Source: Armatimonadota bacterium (GTDB lineage Bacteria; Armatimonadota; JADLDR01). Taken from it: 64,000 nucleotides of DNA. The stretch lies in contig JADLDR010000040.1 in assembly GCA_020846535.1 (NCBI GenBank), positions 17,613 to 81,612 on the forward strand, given 5' to 3'. The notes below the pieces were generated by a model. The model was not told the DNA's origin, ran no database searches, and saw only the letters and a list, made by a program, of their open reading frames with translations. Both the position numbers and the translations under genes were made by a program. Below, piece by piece: positions 26,310 through 33,112 of this stretch (within the stretch, counting starts at the first letter, position 1; each line of letters begins with the position of its first letter).

Positions 26310-26708
26310 GTGGCTGGGGTTCGTATCGACAGAGTACTTCTCGTCACAGGAGCCTCTGTCATGAATCTCTTGCAACCGTCTCCCGATGGGGAGGTTCTGC
26401 TTGCGCCGTTCCAATCCTTGTTGTCAAAGGCGGGTTTCCGTTACTTTCGGGCGTTCGTGGTGATCTTTGCCCATCTGGACGGCCGGCTGTGAGTAGCCCA
26501 GGTGATTCTGTCGCACCTGTTGGGCCGCCACTTCACGAACTTCTATCGGTTCCTGGAAAGCAACGCCTGGGCGACCGAAGCCCCTGCCCGTCAGGTGTGG
26601 CGACTGTGTGTGCCCTACAGTCTCCAGGGAGGAGGCCGTCTCTTCGTAGCCCTGGACGACACGGTGGCCCAGAAGACCGGGAAACACTTTGGACTTGCCC
26701 CGATTTGA
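26310..26708 (+). pseudogene. Transposase N-terminal remnant (DDE type), internal stop
   Basis: From GTG 26310 (AAAGGAGA upstream) the frame reads N-L-L-Q-P-S-P-D-G-E-V-L-L-A-P-F-Q-S-L-L. It meets TGA at 26490, then continues in frame with Q-V-I-L-S-H-L-L-G-R-H-F-T-N-F-Y-R-F-L-E and R-L-F-V-A-L-D-D-T-V-A-Q-K-T-G-K-H. The last block resembles the first catalytic aspartate region of IS701/IS4-like DDE transposases (compare L-G-L-D-D-T-L-E-R-H in the element at 51260). The C-terminal two thirds are missing. Confidence 0.65.
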
Positions 26709-26752
26709 TGGACACCGGTATCATAGCGGTATCATAGTGTTTGAAGGTGTCC

Positions 26753-26851
26753 ATGCCGAAATCTCATGCACCCTATCCACAGGCATTCAAAGACGAGGTG
26801 GTCCGCCTGGTTCTCTTCGGCCAGAGCCGCTTCGTCAAGGTTAAGAAATAA
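26753..26851 (+). pseudogene. IS3-type OrfA N-terminal fragment
   Basis: M-P-K-S-H-A-P-Y-P-Q-A-F-K-D-E-V-V-R-L-V-L resembles the start of IS3/IS911 OrfA, where the helix-turn-helix begins. It stops after 32 residues. TGGACACC at about 26709 and GGTGTCCA at about 26746-26753 form an inverted pair just upstream. Confidence 0.45.
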
Positions 26852-26877
26852 CCTCCTGTCAGGAACGGCGACCCACC

Positions 26878-26963
26878 CGTCATTACGCGGCGAAGCCGAA
26901 GCCATCTCATGGCGGGAGGGGGCCAGGGGATGGCTTCGTCGCTGTCGCTCCTTGCAAGGACGA
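26878..26963. repeat. Palindromic CGTCATT...GACG-type intergenic element
   Basis: CGTCATTACGCGGCGAAGCC and an inverse ending in GCTCCTTGCAAGGACG pair imperfectly, with inner GAAGCCATC/GATGGCTTC arms. This is the common 'CGTCATTGCGAGG' style repeat. A related element is at 43669-43801. Around 26965-27070 no gene is seen. Confidence 0.6.
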
Positions 26964-27073
26964 GGCGTTCATCGGGAAGTTGTTTTTTAATGGTTACTAA
27001 TATCCTCCGAAACCAACGACCTTGATCGGTGCAGCGACTCAGCATACAGGTCGGCTCTCCTGAGCGCATGGCC

Positions 27074-27110
27074 CCAAACGCAAAAGGGCTGAGCGACTTT
27101 CTCAGCCCTT
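27074..27110 (-). terminator. Intrinsic terminator downstream of rsmE
   Basis: A 10-bp perfect stem AAGGGCTGAG/CTCAGCCCTT with a seven-base loop. On the minus strand it is followed by TTGCGTTTG, a modest T run. It lies about 100 bases after the rsmE stop. Confidence 0.55.
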
Positions 27111-27212
27111 GCCAGGAACGCCACGCTTTCCGCCCCTACTGGCCGGTGGGCTTCTTGCCGCCCGCCAGGGGAGCGGATTATAGGGAACCGTCCATCGAAG
27201 AAGCAATCCACT

Positions 27213-27947
27213 TTATCCGTAGGCCAGCAGCGCCAGCCCTGCAATCGCCGCCGTTTCCGTTCGCAAGACCCGTTCGCCCAGACGGATGAGGCGGCCTCCG
27301 CCCATACGCCATATATCTTCTTCTTCCTCCGTCCATCCTCCTTCCGGCCCCACGGCCAGGGCCGCGCTGCCCCGGCAATCGCCTGGTCGAATAGAGACAT
27401 CCTCTCCGGTTTCGCTCAGAACCCATCCGGCCCCGGCCTCTTGCCAGCAAGAGAGGCGGAGCGCGTTCGGCAGAGGGAGGGGCGGGAGGATTTCGGGCAC
27501 GACGGCGCGACGGCACTGGCGGACGGCGCGAACCGCCGCGGGGAGCCAGCGGTGGATCTTTTCGCGCGACAATTCCTCCTTGGTGTTCAGGGAGCGGGCC
27601 GTCAGCAGGGGGACGATCCGGACGGCTCCCAGTTCGACGGCTTTCTGAACGATCCAGAGCATCCGCTCGCGGGCGGGAACGGCCTGGAAGAGCGTAACGG
27701 TGACCTCCGGCTCCGGCGGCTGGGAGAAGGCTTCAAAGACGGTGGCTTCCGCGTTACCTGCTTCGCAGGAGATTAGCCGGGCGCGGAAATATCGGCCTGC
27801 GGCATCGGCCAGGGTGAACGATTCTCCGCCCCGCACCTCACGAAAGCGCAGGCGGGCAAGATTGACGCCGTCCATCGAAACGCTCAGCCCGATATCAAGC
27901 GGGGATGAGATGCTGATGGGGAGGTGCAGGTCGGGCAAGGCAGCCAT
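27213..27947 (-). CDS. rsmE: 16S rRNA (uracil1498-N3)-methyltransferase RsmE
   Basis: A 244-residue SPOUT methyltransferase that modifies U1498 in the decoding region of 16S rRNA. The PUA-like N-terminal part is followed by V-T-L-F-Q-A-V-P-A-R-E-R-M and the diagnostic A-V-G-P-E-G-G-W-T-E-E-E-E. The knot ends with R-L-G-E-R-V-L-R-T-E-T-A-A. The motif that usually reads K-G-x-x-x-E is V-Q-K-A-V-E-L-G-A. The start at 27947 has GGAAGTGAT some 11 bases upstream. It is divergent from the BlaI gene. Confidence 0.94.
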   Translation of the reverse strand: MAALPDLHLPISISSPLDIGLSVSMDGVNLARLRFREVRGGESFTLADAAGRYFRARLISCEAGNAEATVFEAFSQPPEPEVTVTLFQAVPARERMLWIVQKAVELGAVRIVPLLTARSLNTKEELSREKIHRWLPAAVRAVRQCRRAVVPEILPPLPLPNALRLSCWQEAGAGWVLSETGEDVSIRPGDCRGSAALAVGPEGGWTEEEEDIWRMGGGRLIRLGERVLRTETAAIAGLALLAYG

Positions 27948-28039
27948 GTCGGAAACATATCACTTCCATTAGGCAGGGCATATCAATTACCCCTACTCTG
28001 ATTGCAAGTCTTAGATTCTTTTCATAGGAGGGTTGACAA

Positions 28040-28067
28040 TTGATATTTTTTTGCGTATGATTATAAT
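28040..28067 (+). promoter_or_regulatory. Promoter of the BlaI-family gene with overlapping palindrome
   Basis: TTGATA (28040-28045) and TATAAT (28062-28067) are 16 bases apart; TTGACA also occurs at 28033-28038 but is too far from the -10. TGATTATAATATATCA around the -10 is a near palindrome and could be an autoregulatory operator. Confidence 0.5.
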
Positions 28068-28122
28068 ATATCAGACATGACGCGGCATACGAGTCCGACT
28101 TGTTCGGATGGAGGAGCGAATT

Positions 28123-28578
28123 ATGGCAGGCGAAAAAGGCGTCCGGGATTATATCGGCATCCGCAAGGGGCTGGAAGGCTATTCGTTGGGCGAGCTGGAG
28201 GCCCAACTGCTGGATGTGATCTGGGAACTGGATAAACCGGTCACGACTTCCGAGATTTTCAAGATCATGTATCCACGGCGCGAATTGTCCTATTCGACCA
28301 TCATGTTGACGATGGCGAAGCTGGCCCGCAAAGGCATTCTATTGCAGGAGCGCACCGGGGAAAAGAAGAAAGATCCCTTTATCTATACCCCTAATATCAG
28401 CCGCTGGGATATGGGCTATCTTCTGCTCGACGATATCTCGCGCAAAATCCTGCGCGTCCCCCTGACCGAGATATTCACCAAGTTCTCCGGCGACGCCCCT
28501 CACGATATGGAAGCCGAACTGGAGCGCACTAAGGCCCTCATCAATGCCCACAAAAAGGGGAGGGAAGAGGAGGGATAG
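28123..28578 (+). CDS. BlaI/MecI-family transcriptional repressor
   Basis: A 151-residue regulator. The winged helix spans about residues 22-95: L-G-E-L-E-A-Q-L-L-D-V-I-W-E-L-D-K-P-V-T-T-S-E-I, then S-Y-S-T-I-M-L-T-M-A-K-L-A-R-K-G, the recognition helix of BlaI/MecI. A C-terminal dimerisation helix follows. The start at 28123 is seven bases after GGAGGA; an ATG at 28108 overlaps this site. BlaI proteins are normally paired with a membrane peptidase BlaR1, which is not seen here, so what inactivates this repressor is unknown. The near-palindrome on its own promoter suggests autoregulation. Confidence 0.9.
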   Translation: MAGEKGVRDYIGIRKGLEGYSLGELEAQLLDVIWELDKPVTTSEIFKIMYPRRELSYSTIMLTMAKLARKGILLQERTGEKKKDPFIYTPNISRWDMGYLLLDDISRKILRVPLTEIFTKFSGDAPHDMEAELERTKALINAHKKGREEEG

Positions 28579-28680
28579 AGGGGATAGGGGTTAGGGTATA
28601 GGGTGTAGAAAACGGATTGTGGGGTTTGGCGGCAGCCTTCGCCTCAGCACCCTATACCCTACACCCTAATCCCTACCCCC
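28577..28680. repeat. TAGGG-type inverted repeat pair, copy 1
   Basis: The left arm (28579-28607) reads GGGGTTAGGGTATAGGGTGT in its core. The right arm (about 28647-28680) is its inverse, ACCCTATACCCTACACCCTA. About 40 unrelated bases lie between. The element fills the space between two convergent genes. Other copies are at 38960-39035 and 47684-47796, and a single arm is at 26058-26090. Confidence 0.8.
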
Positions 28681-28923
28681 TCACTCCCCCGGGTCGATGA
28701 GGGCGATCAGTGCCCCCTGGGTGATCTCGTCGCCTTCGCCGATGAGGATGCGGGCGAGGGTGCCGGTGACAGGGGCCTCGATGGTAAAGGCCGCCTTGTC
28801 GGTCTCGAATTCGGCCAGTTCCTCCCCCTGTTTGACCGCCTCTCCCTCGTCTTTATACCAGAAGGACAGCTTGGTGCTGCATTTAGCCTCCCCGTAATCT
28901 GGGATCCTCACTTCTACGGACAT
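28681..28923 (-). CDS. Free-standing lipoyl/biotinyl-carrier domain protein
   Basis: An 80-residue protein that is only one swinging-arm domain. It reads M-S-V-E-V-R-I-P-D-Y-G-E-A, with the modified lysine in F-E-T-D-K-A-A-F and the closing I-L-I-G-E-G-D-E-I. The E-T-D-K-A motif is that of E2 lipoyl domains of 2-oxo acid dehydrogenases. No catalytic E2 core, E1 or E3 gene is next to it. The ATG at 28923 has AAGGAGGT at eight bases. It is the third gene of an operon with an HTH regulator and a methyltransferase, so the lipoyl group may act as a dithiol redox partner there; that role is inference. Confidence 0.85.
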   Translation of the reverse strand: MSVEVRIPDYGEAKCSTKLSFWYKDEGEAVKQGEELAEFETDKAAFTIEAPVTGTLARILIGEGDEITQGALIALIDPGE

Positions 28924-28972
28924 GCGTTCATACCTCCTTGTGCGGGCATTCGCCCGGCTGTCGAGTCTCAAG

Positions 28973-30163
28973 TTATGGCTGCGGCATTCCAACCTGAAGA
29001 GGGACGATATCGCAGGACGGGGCCTGCTGGCGGGCGCGATAGGGCCAGGCGTGGCGGTCGAAGGGGTGGAATTGGCCGCCCTTGTTGTTGCCGGTCACAT
29101 CGACCTCGGTGTAGCGGATATCGGCTGCGTCCAGGCAGGCTTTCGAACTGGCGCAGGAGGGGCAGCCCTGCTTGGTATAGATCGTGATGGGCAGGATCGC
29201 GTTTGGGTTTCCCTTCGTTTCGCGAGGGTCGCGGGCCACGTCATGAGAGCAGTCGAACGGCCCGGCAAGGCCCAGGGGAACATCGTAGGCGGATGGCAGG
29301 AACACTAGATCGTCCTTATAGGGCGCTTTGGCATAAAGATCGTAGGTTTTATTGCAGACGGCGATCCGCTCGCCGCGGGGGAGGATGTGGCCGTCATCGT
29401 CGCTGACGCTTTTCCACGGCCCCTTGTAGATGACCGCCTGGTAACGCTCCAGGCAAGGGCCTTCCTTGCCCTTATAGCCTGCGGCCGCGACGCGCCTCAG
29501 TTCGGCCCCGTTTTCCGCCTTGGAGGAGGCTTCCGCGGGAAAATCGATGAGGTGGATGCCGTAGAACCGGGCCTGCTCCAGAGCGCGCATCATCTTCAGT
29601 TCTTGCCAGGGGGCAATCTCCTGACCGGCGGGCAGCGGTTCGTCGGAAACCGTTTCATAGAGCAGAATGCGCCCGCCGCGCTTGAGGCGGTGATAGAGGT
29701 CGGCGAGAAGGGAGGCTCGCTGCTCCTCACCCAGGCCGGAGAAAACTCCGTCGGCGATGATGGCGCTGAGATGTCTGCCATGGAGAGGCGACTGTCGGCG
29801 CAGATCCTCCTGGAAGGCGGCAAAACGCTGTAAGTCCGCCGCGGAGCGGATGGGGTGGGAGGCAAGGTAGCGGTTCACCTGCTCCAGGTCGGCTTCCAGG
29901 TCCAGATAGTCGCTGAGGCTCGAATGAACCGGGGCCTCGCACCGCTCCGCCTGGCGGGCTGTTTGCGCCAGCCGGTCCGGGGCTGATTCCAGGGCGAAAA
30001 TCTCCCCCTTCGGCCCGATCCTGCGGGCGATTTCCGACAAATCGCTCCCTTCACCGCAGGCGAGACATAAAACCGCATCGCCGGGATGCAGGTAATCGAG
30101 AAACAGGGCGGCCCCACGGCCCGAGCCGCTATCCGCTTCCAACGCGGGCGTCAATATATCCAC
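28973..30163 (-). CDS. ArsM-like SAM methyltransferase with truncated glutaredoxin-like tail
   Basis: A 396-residue fusion. Residues about 25-200 are a class I methyltransferase: V-L-C-L-A-C-G-E-G-S-D-L, then I-F-A-L-E-S-A-P, and I-I-A-D-G-V-F-S-G-L and G-G-R-I-L-L-Y-E-T. Residues about 240-290 (Y-K-G-P-W-K-S-V-S-D-D-D-G-H, then R-G-E-R-I-A-V-C-N-K-T-Y) resemble the C-terminal domain of arsenite methyltransferases. Residues about 325-355 are glutaredoxin-like with C-P-S-C (I-T-I-Y-T-K-Q-G-C-P-S-C), but the fold's second half is replaced by an unrelated Pro/Gln-rich end. The GTG at 30163 has AAGGAGG upstream. Arsenic as substrate is not proven; typical ArsM cysteines are partly absent. Confidence 0.65.
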   Translation of the reverse strand: MDILTPALEADSGSGRGAALFLDYLHPGDAVLCLACGEGSDLSEIARRIGPKGEIFALESAPDRLAQTARQAERCEAPVHSSLSDYLDLEADLEQVNRYLASHPIRSAADLQRFAAFQEDLRRQSPLHGRHLSAIIADGVFSGLGEEQRASLLADLYHRLKRGGRILLYETVSDEPLPAGQEIAPWQELKMMRALEQARFYGIHLIDFPAEASSKAENGAELRRVAAAGYKGKEGPCLERYQAVIYKGPWKSVSDDDGHILPRGERIAVCNKTYDLYAKAPYKDDLVFLPSAYDVPLGLAGPFDCSHDVARDPRETKGNPNAILPITIYTKQGCPSCASSKACLDAADIRYTEVDVTGNNKGGQFHPFDRHAWPYRARQQAPSCDIVPLQVGMPQP

Positions 30164-30194
30164 TCTATCCCTCCTTTACGGCGCTGCCGGTTAT

Positions 30195-30572
30195 TTACAG
30201 GTCGGATTCGTCTCCTTTGCCTTTGAGAAGGCAGTAGCCCTTCAGTTTCTTGCATTCGTGGCTCACTTCGTCCATCCGGCGCTCCACCATTTCCATGATC
30301 TCGGCCTTGAGCCGCTCGTTGTAGCGGCGGCAGATCTCGTCCATCGTGGAGACGATATCCAGGGCGTCGTCCAGTTTGATGTCGTTCAGCGGGGTGGAGG
30401 TGAACTCTTTGAGCATGGCCTCCACATCGGGGCGGCGGATGCGGTGCTGGCCTCCGGGCGTCTTCAGGGTGCGGAGTTTCCCCTGGTAAATGTACCGCTT
30501 GACGGTCATTATGCTCACCTGAAGATATTCGGCCACCTGTTTCAAAGTCATCAGGTCTTCATTCGGTAACAA
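30195..30572 (-). CDS. Helix-turn-helix regulator, excisionase/MerR-like
   Basis: A 125-residue DNA-binding protein. Residues about 9-52 form an excisionase-type winged helix: L-K-Q-V-A-E-Y-L-Q-V-S-I-M-T-V-K-R-Y-I-Y, then L-K-T-P-G-G-Q-H-R-I. The middle is acidic, and the C-terminal part is a basic coiled coil with two cysteines (H-E-C-K-K-L-K-G-Y-C). The start is TTG 30572 after GAGGTGAAG; an internal ATG at 30551 is less well supported. It heads the operon with the methyltransferase 31 bases on, and faces a divergent Cys-rich gene across a mirrored promoter region, so it probably regulates both. Confidence 0.8.
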   Translation of the reverse strand: MLPNEDLMTLKQVAEYLQVSIMTVKRYIYQGKLRTLKTPGGQHRIRRPDVEAMLKEFTSTPLNDIKLDDALDIVSTMDEICRRYNERLKAEIMEMVERRMDEVSHECKKLKGYCLLKGKGDESDL

Positions 30573-30610
30573 TATGCTTCACCTCTGTTAAAATCGTTCT
30601 GCCAGGCACA

Positions 30611-30640
30611 ATTATACCACTGGTGATAGCAAAAAATCAA
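30611..30640 (-). promoter_or_regulatory. Promoter of the HTH/methyltransferase operon
   Basis: On the minus strand TTGATT (30640-30635) and TATAAT (30616-30611) are separated by 18 bases, about 40 bases before the TTG start. The -35 lies in the inverted repeat CGTTGATTTTT shared with the divergent promoter. Confidence 0.6.
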
Positions 30641-30685
30641 CGGGCAAAATCTCCCGCTAGGCGGACTTTTACGGAGGGCAGGCCG

Positions 30686-30715
30686 TTGATTTTTCGCGTA
30701 CGGTCTGGTTATAAT
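30686..30715 (+). promoter_or_regulatory. Promoter of the Cys-rich protein and YdcF genes
   Basis: TTGATT (30686-30691) and TATAAT (30710-30715) are separated by 18 bases, 30 bases before ATG 30745. The -35 and spacing mirror the divergent promoter at 30611-30640. Confidence 0.65.
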
Positions 30716-30744
30716 GTTGGTGTCGCTTCCGGAAAGGGGATGAC

Positions 30745-31017
30745 ATGGATACCTGCGCCCGCTGCCAGGCGGCGATCTGTTTTCGCGAGCAGCTTTTGAA
30801 TGCGATGCTGGGAATTATGGAACCGGCGGAATACCGCTGTCTGGTCTGTCTCGCCGCCGGGTTCGGGCGCTCCGAGCGAGAAGTCTACGACCATCTCGGC
30901 AAATACCTGACGCACCGTCCTTGTTTTCTAGAAAAGTGGGTGGAAATATCCCCTTGCGCGGGCTGCGAACAGGCGGGCCGCCGCTTCTGTCCTCCTCCTG
31001 AGAAGCCATGTTCCTGA
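30745..31017 (+). CDS. Small cysteine-rich protein (90 aa), unknown
   Basis: I do not recognise a family. The protein has ten cysteines in 90 residues, at 4, 7, 12, 32, 35, 60, 71, 74, 82 and 89. They form C-x2-C pairs in C-A-R-C, C-L-V-C and C-A-G-C, and His50 and His57 lie between. This suggests one or two zinc or iron-sulfur sites. There is no signal peptide or membrane helix. The start has GGAAAGGGG upstream, and a strong promoter ends 30 bases before it. The last ten bases overlap the YdcF-like gene. Divergent placement from an HTH regulator and a methyltransferase with thiol domains hints at a metal or redox stress role. Confidence 0.75.
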   Translation: MDTCARCQAAICFREQLLNAMLGIMEPAEYRCLVCLAAGFGRSEREVYDHLGKYLTHRPCFLEKWVEISPCAGCEQAGRRFCPPPEKPCS

Positions 31018-31619
31018 GAAACCGGAGACCTATCCTCAAGCTCCTTTTGCTGGCGCTGCTGATCCTGACGGCAGGCGCATTGATTTTTCATCGCCCGCTG
31101 CTGACCTATGCGGCCCGCTCCCTGATCGTCACCCACCCGCTGGAGAAGGCGGATATCATCATAGCCCTGAGCGGGGAATCCAGCGGGGAACGGGAGGCCC
31201 ATGCCGCCGATATCTGGAAGGCGGGTTATGCGCCCCGGATTCTGGTCGCAGGCTGCCGGATCGCCTGGAAAACCAACGAGGCGGAGTGCATGAAGCGCCA
31301 CCTGCTGGAACTGGGCATTCCGGAATCGGCCATCCTGATGGAAAAAGAGGGCGAAAACACCGTCCAACAGGCGACCAATATCCAAAAGAGGATCGAGCCG
31401 CTCGGGGCCGAATCGCTGATTCTGGTCACCTCCCCTTACCACACGCGCCGCGCCCTCAGGCTGTTCCGTGATGTTTTCGGGCCGGAATACCGGATCATCT
31501 CCTCCCCGGTCCAGGCCAGCCGCTTCCGCATCGAAGAATGGTGGACCCGCAGCTACGACACACGAATGGTGATGAGCGAATTTATCAAATGGGTGAAAGC
31601 CTGGCTCAGGTTGCCGTGA
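31008..31619 (+). CDS. YdcF/DUF218-family membrane-anchored protein
   Basis: A 203-residue protein with an N-terminal membrane anchor (L-K-L-L-L-L-A-L-L-I-L-T-A-G-A-L-I-F). The DUF218 core follows: A-D-I-I-I-A-L-S-G-E-S-S-G-E-R, then I-L-V-A-G-C, M-K-R-H-L-L-E-L-G-I-P and E-N-T-V-Q-Q-A-T-N-I. It ends with I-L-V-T-S-P-Y-H-T-R-R-A, the conserved S-x-Y-H-x-x-R block. Family members (ElyC, SanA, YdcF) act at the cell envelope. The start overlaps the upstream gene by ten bases, indicating co-translation. Confidence 0.88.
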   Translation: MFLRNRRPILKLLLLALLILTAGALIFHRPLLTYAARSLIVTHPLEKADIIIALSGESSGEREAHAADIWKAGYAPRILVAGCRIAWKTNEAECMKRHLLELGIPESAILMEKEGENTVQQATNIQKRIEPLGAESLILVTSPYHTRRALRLFRDVFGPEYRIISSPVQASRFRIEEWWTRSYDTRMVMSEFIKWVKAWLRLP

Positions 31620-31625
31620 GACGGG

Positions 31626-31805
31626 CTATAGGCGCTTGATATGCCGAAAGATCGAATAAACCGCCGCCGCAGCCAGCAGGTAGAGGAGAAGGTCCAGTTT
31701 CAGCCGCTGCCAGGCGGCTTGTTTTTTGCGGCGGTCTTTGTGCAGGAAAAAGATCGCCGCATCGAGCAGCCAGAGGAAGATCAGGATGATGGCGATGAGT
31801 TTCAT
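31626..31805 (-). CDS. Small membrane protein (59 aa)
   Basis: A short gene. It reads M-K-L-I-A-I-I-L-I-F-L-W-L-L-D-A-A-I-F-F (first helix), a basic loop (H-K-D-R-R-K-K-Q), then L-D-L-L-L-Y-L-L-A-A-A-A-V-Y (second helix), and ends at TAG 31626. The ATG overlaps the TGA of the acyltransferase gene (ATGA), so it is very likely translated by coupling with it. Function is unknown; two short helices with a positive loop suggest an accessory membrane peptide. Confidence 0.65.
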   Translation of the reverse strand: MKLIAIILIFLWLLDAAIFFLHKDRRKKQAAWQRLKLDLLLYLLAAAAVYSIFRHIKRL

Positions 31806-32428
31806 GGGGCCGGACGGTAGGGCGGGTCCAATAAGCGGGCGATGCTATCCCGGATGGCGGAGACCACCTGCTCGCGGGCGTCCGGGGTGTCCTTTCGACC
31901 ATAGAATTCGGGAAAGGCGAGGGGCGGGCCGAAGCGGATGAGCAGGCGGGCCGGGCGGGGGAATTTGGCATGGGGGGCAAGCAGCTTTTCCGTCCCCTGG
32001 ATGGCGACCGGAACGACGGGCGCTTTCGACTTGAGCGCGATATAGGCGATGCCCTGCTCCAGCTTCTGGAGCCGCCCGTCAGGGCTGCGCGTGCCTTCGG
32101 GAAAGAGGCCGACCACTTCTCCAGCCTCCAGCCAGGCCAGGCACTGGCGGAGCGCGCTTCGGTCGGCGGCACCGCGTCTGACCGGAAAAGTGCCGAGGGC
32201 GCGGACCAGGCTGCCCAGAAGGGGAACGCGGAAAAGCTCCTCTTTTGCCATGAAGCGGACGGGCCGCCGCACCATCCCGCCCAGGAAAGGCGGGTCGGCC
32301 ATGCTGAGGTGGTTGGAGACCAGGATCACCGGGCCGGTGGCCGGGATACGCTCATGCCCTTCTACGCGAGGCCGCCCCATCAGCCCGTAGACGACCTTGA
32401 CCAGACACCAGACGAAGCGATATAACAC
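31802..32428 (-). CDS. plsC: 1-acyl-sn-glycerol-3-phosphate acyltransferase (PlsC family)
   Basis: A 208-residue acyltransferase with the four family motifs in order. Motif I is S-N-H-L-S-M-A-D near residue 38 (catalytic NHxxxxD, here in H-L-S-M-A-D form). Motif II is the F-P-V-R-R-G block, motif III is L-F-P-E-G-T-R-S, and motif IV is V-P-V-A-I-Q-G-T. It adds the second acyl chain to lysophosphatidic acid in membrane lipid synthesis. The GTG start at 32428 has GAGAGGAG upstream. It follows cmk by three bases, a pairing often seen in bacterial genomes (cmk-plsC). Confidence 0.92.
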   Translation of the reverse strand: MLYRFVWCLVKVVYGLMGRPRVEGHERIPATGPVILVSNHLSMADPPFLGGMVRRPVRFMAKEELFRVPLLGSLVRALGTFPVRRGAADRSALRQCLAWLEAGEVVGLFPEGTRSPDGRLQKLEQGIAYIALKSKAPVVPVAIQGTEKLLAPHAKFPRPARLLIRFGPPLAFPEFYGRKDTPDAREQVVSAIRDSIARLLDPPYRPAP

Positions 32429-32431
32429 GCG

Positions 32432-33112
32432 CTAGGCTCCTCTCGACCGGCAGAGATCCAGGATGCGCTCCGCCACCTGGCCGGCGGTCAAACCGTCGGT
32501 ATCGAGGGGCACGGCGTCAGGGGCCGGTTTGAGGGGACTCATCGCCCTGGTGCTGTCCCGCAGGTCCCGTTCCTCCATCTCCGCCCGGATCCGCTCCAGG
32601 TCGGCCTCTGTTCCTTTGCCCTTCAATTCCTCGTAGCGCCTCCGGGCGCGTTCGCCGGAGGAGGCGGTGAGGAATATCTTGACTTCCGCCCCCGGGAAGA
32701 CGACGGTTCCGATATCGCGCCCCTCCATCACCACACCGCCGCCCCGGCCCATCGCCTGCTGCGCGGCCACCATCGCATGGCGCACCCCGGGAATGGCGGA
32801 GGCGACGCTGGCAAGGTGAGAAACCTCCTGGGAGCGGATCATGCGTGTGATATCCAGGCCGTCGGCAATGACCCTCTGGTCGCCCCTCTCGCGGCGGAAA
32901 TCGATCTCGATAGATTCGGCAATCTCCACAACGGCGTTCTCTTCGTCCGGCGGGATGCCTTCGGCAAGCGATTTCCAGGCGACAGCTCGATACATCGCCC
33001 CGGAATCGATGTAGGTATAACCGAGGGCATCGGCGACCTTGCGGGCGACCGTACTCTTCCCGGCCCCGGCAGGCCCGTCGATGGCGACGGTCAGGTGGCT
33101 TTGTTCCGGCAC
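32432..33112 (-). CDS. cmk: Cytidylate kinase
   Basis: A 226-residue nucleotide kinase that converts CMP and dCMP to the diphosphates. The P-loop G-P-A-G-A-G-K-S-T is at residues 13-21, then Y-I-D-S-G-A-M-Y-R-A-V-A, the CMP-binding block. Further blocks are V-V-M-E-G-R-D-I-G-T-V-V-F-P and the lid region R-A-R-R-R-Y-E-E-L. It ends normally. The GTG start at 33112 directly follows the creatininase stop (TAA-GTG), and plsC follows after three bases, so the three are one operon. Confidence 0.96.
   Translation of the reverse strand: MPEQSHLTVAIDGPAGAGKSTVARKVADALGYTYIDSGAMYRAVAWKSLAEGIPPDEENAVVEIAESIEIDFRRERGDQRVIADGLDITRMIRSQEVSHLASVASAIPGVRHAMVAAQQAMGRGGGVVMEGRDIGTVVFPGAEVKIFLTASSGERARRRYEELKGKGTEADLERIRAEMEERDLRDSTRAMSPLKPAPDAVPLDTDGLTAGQVAERILDLCRSRGA

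Noticed and set aside
28577..28680. TAGGG-type arms as a CRISPR array or tandem satellite
   Set aside because: There are two inverted arms only, without regular spacers or cas genes.
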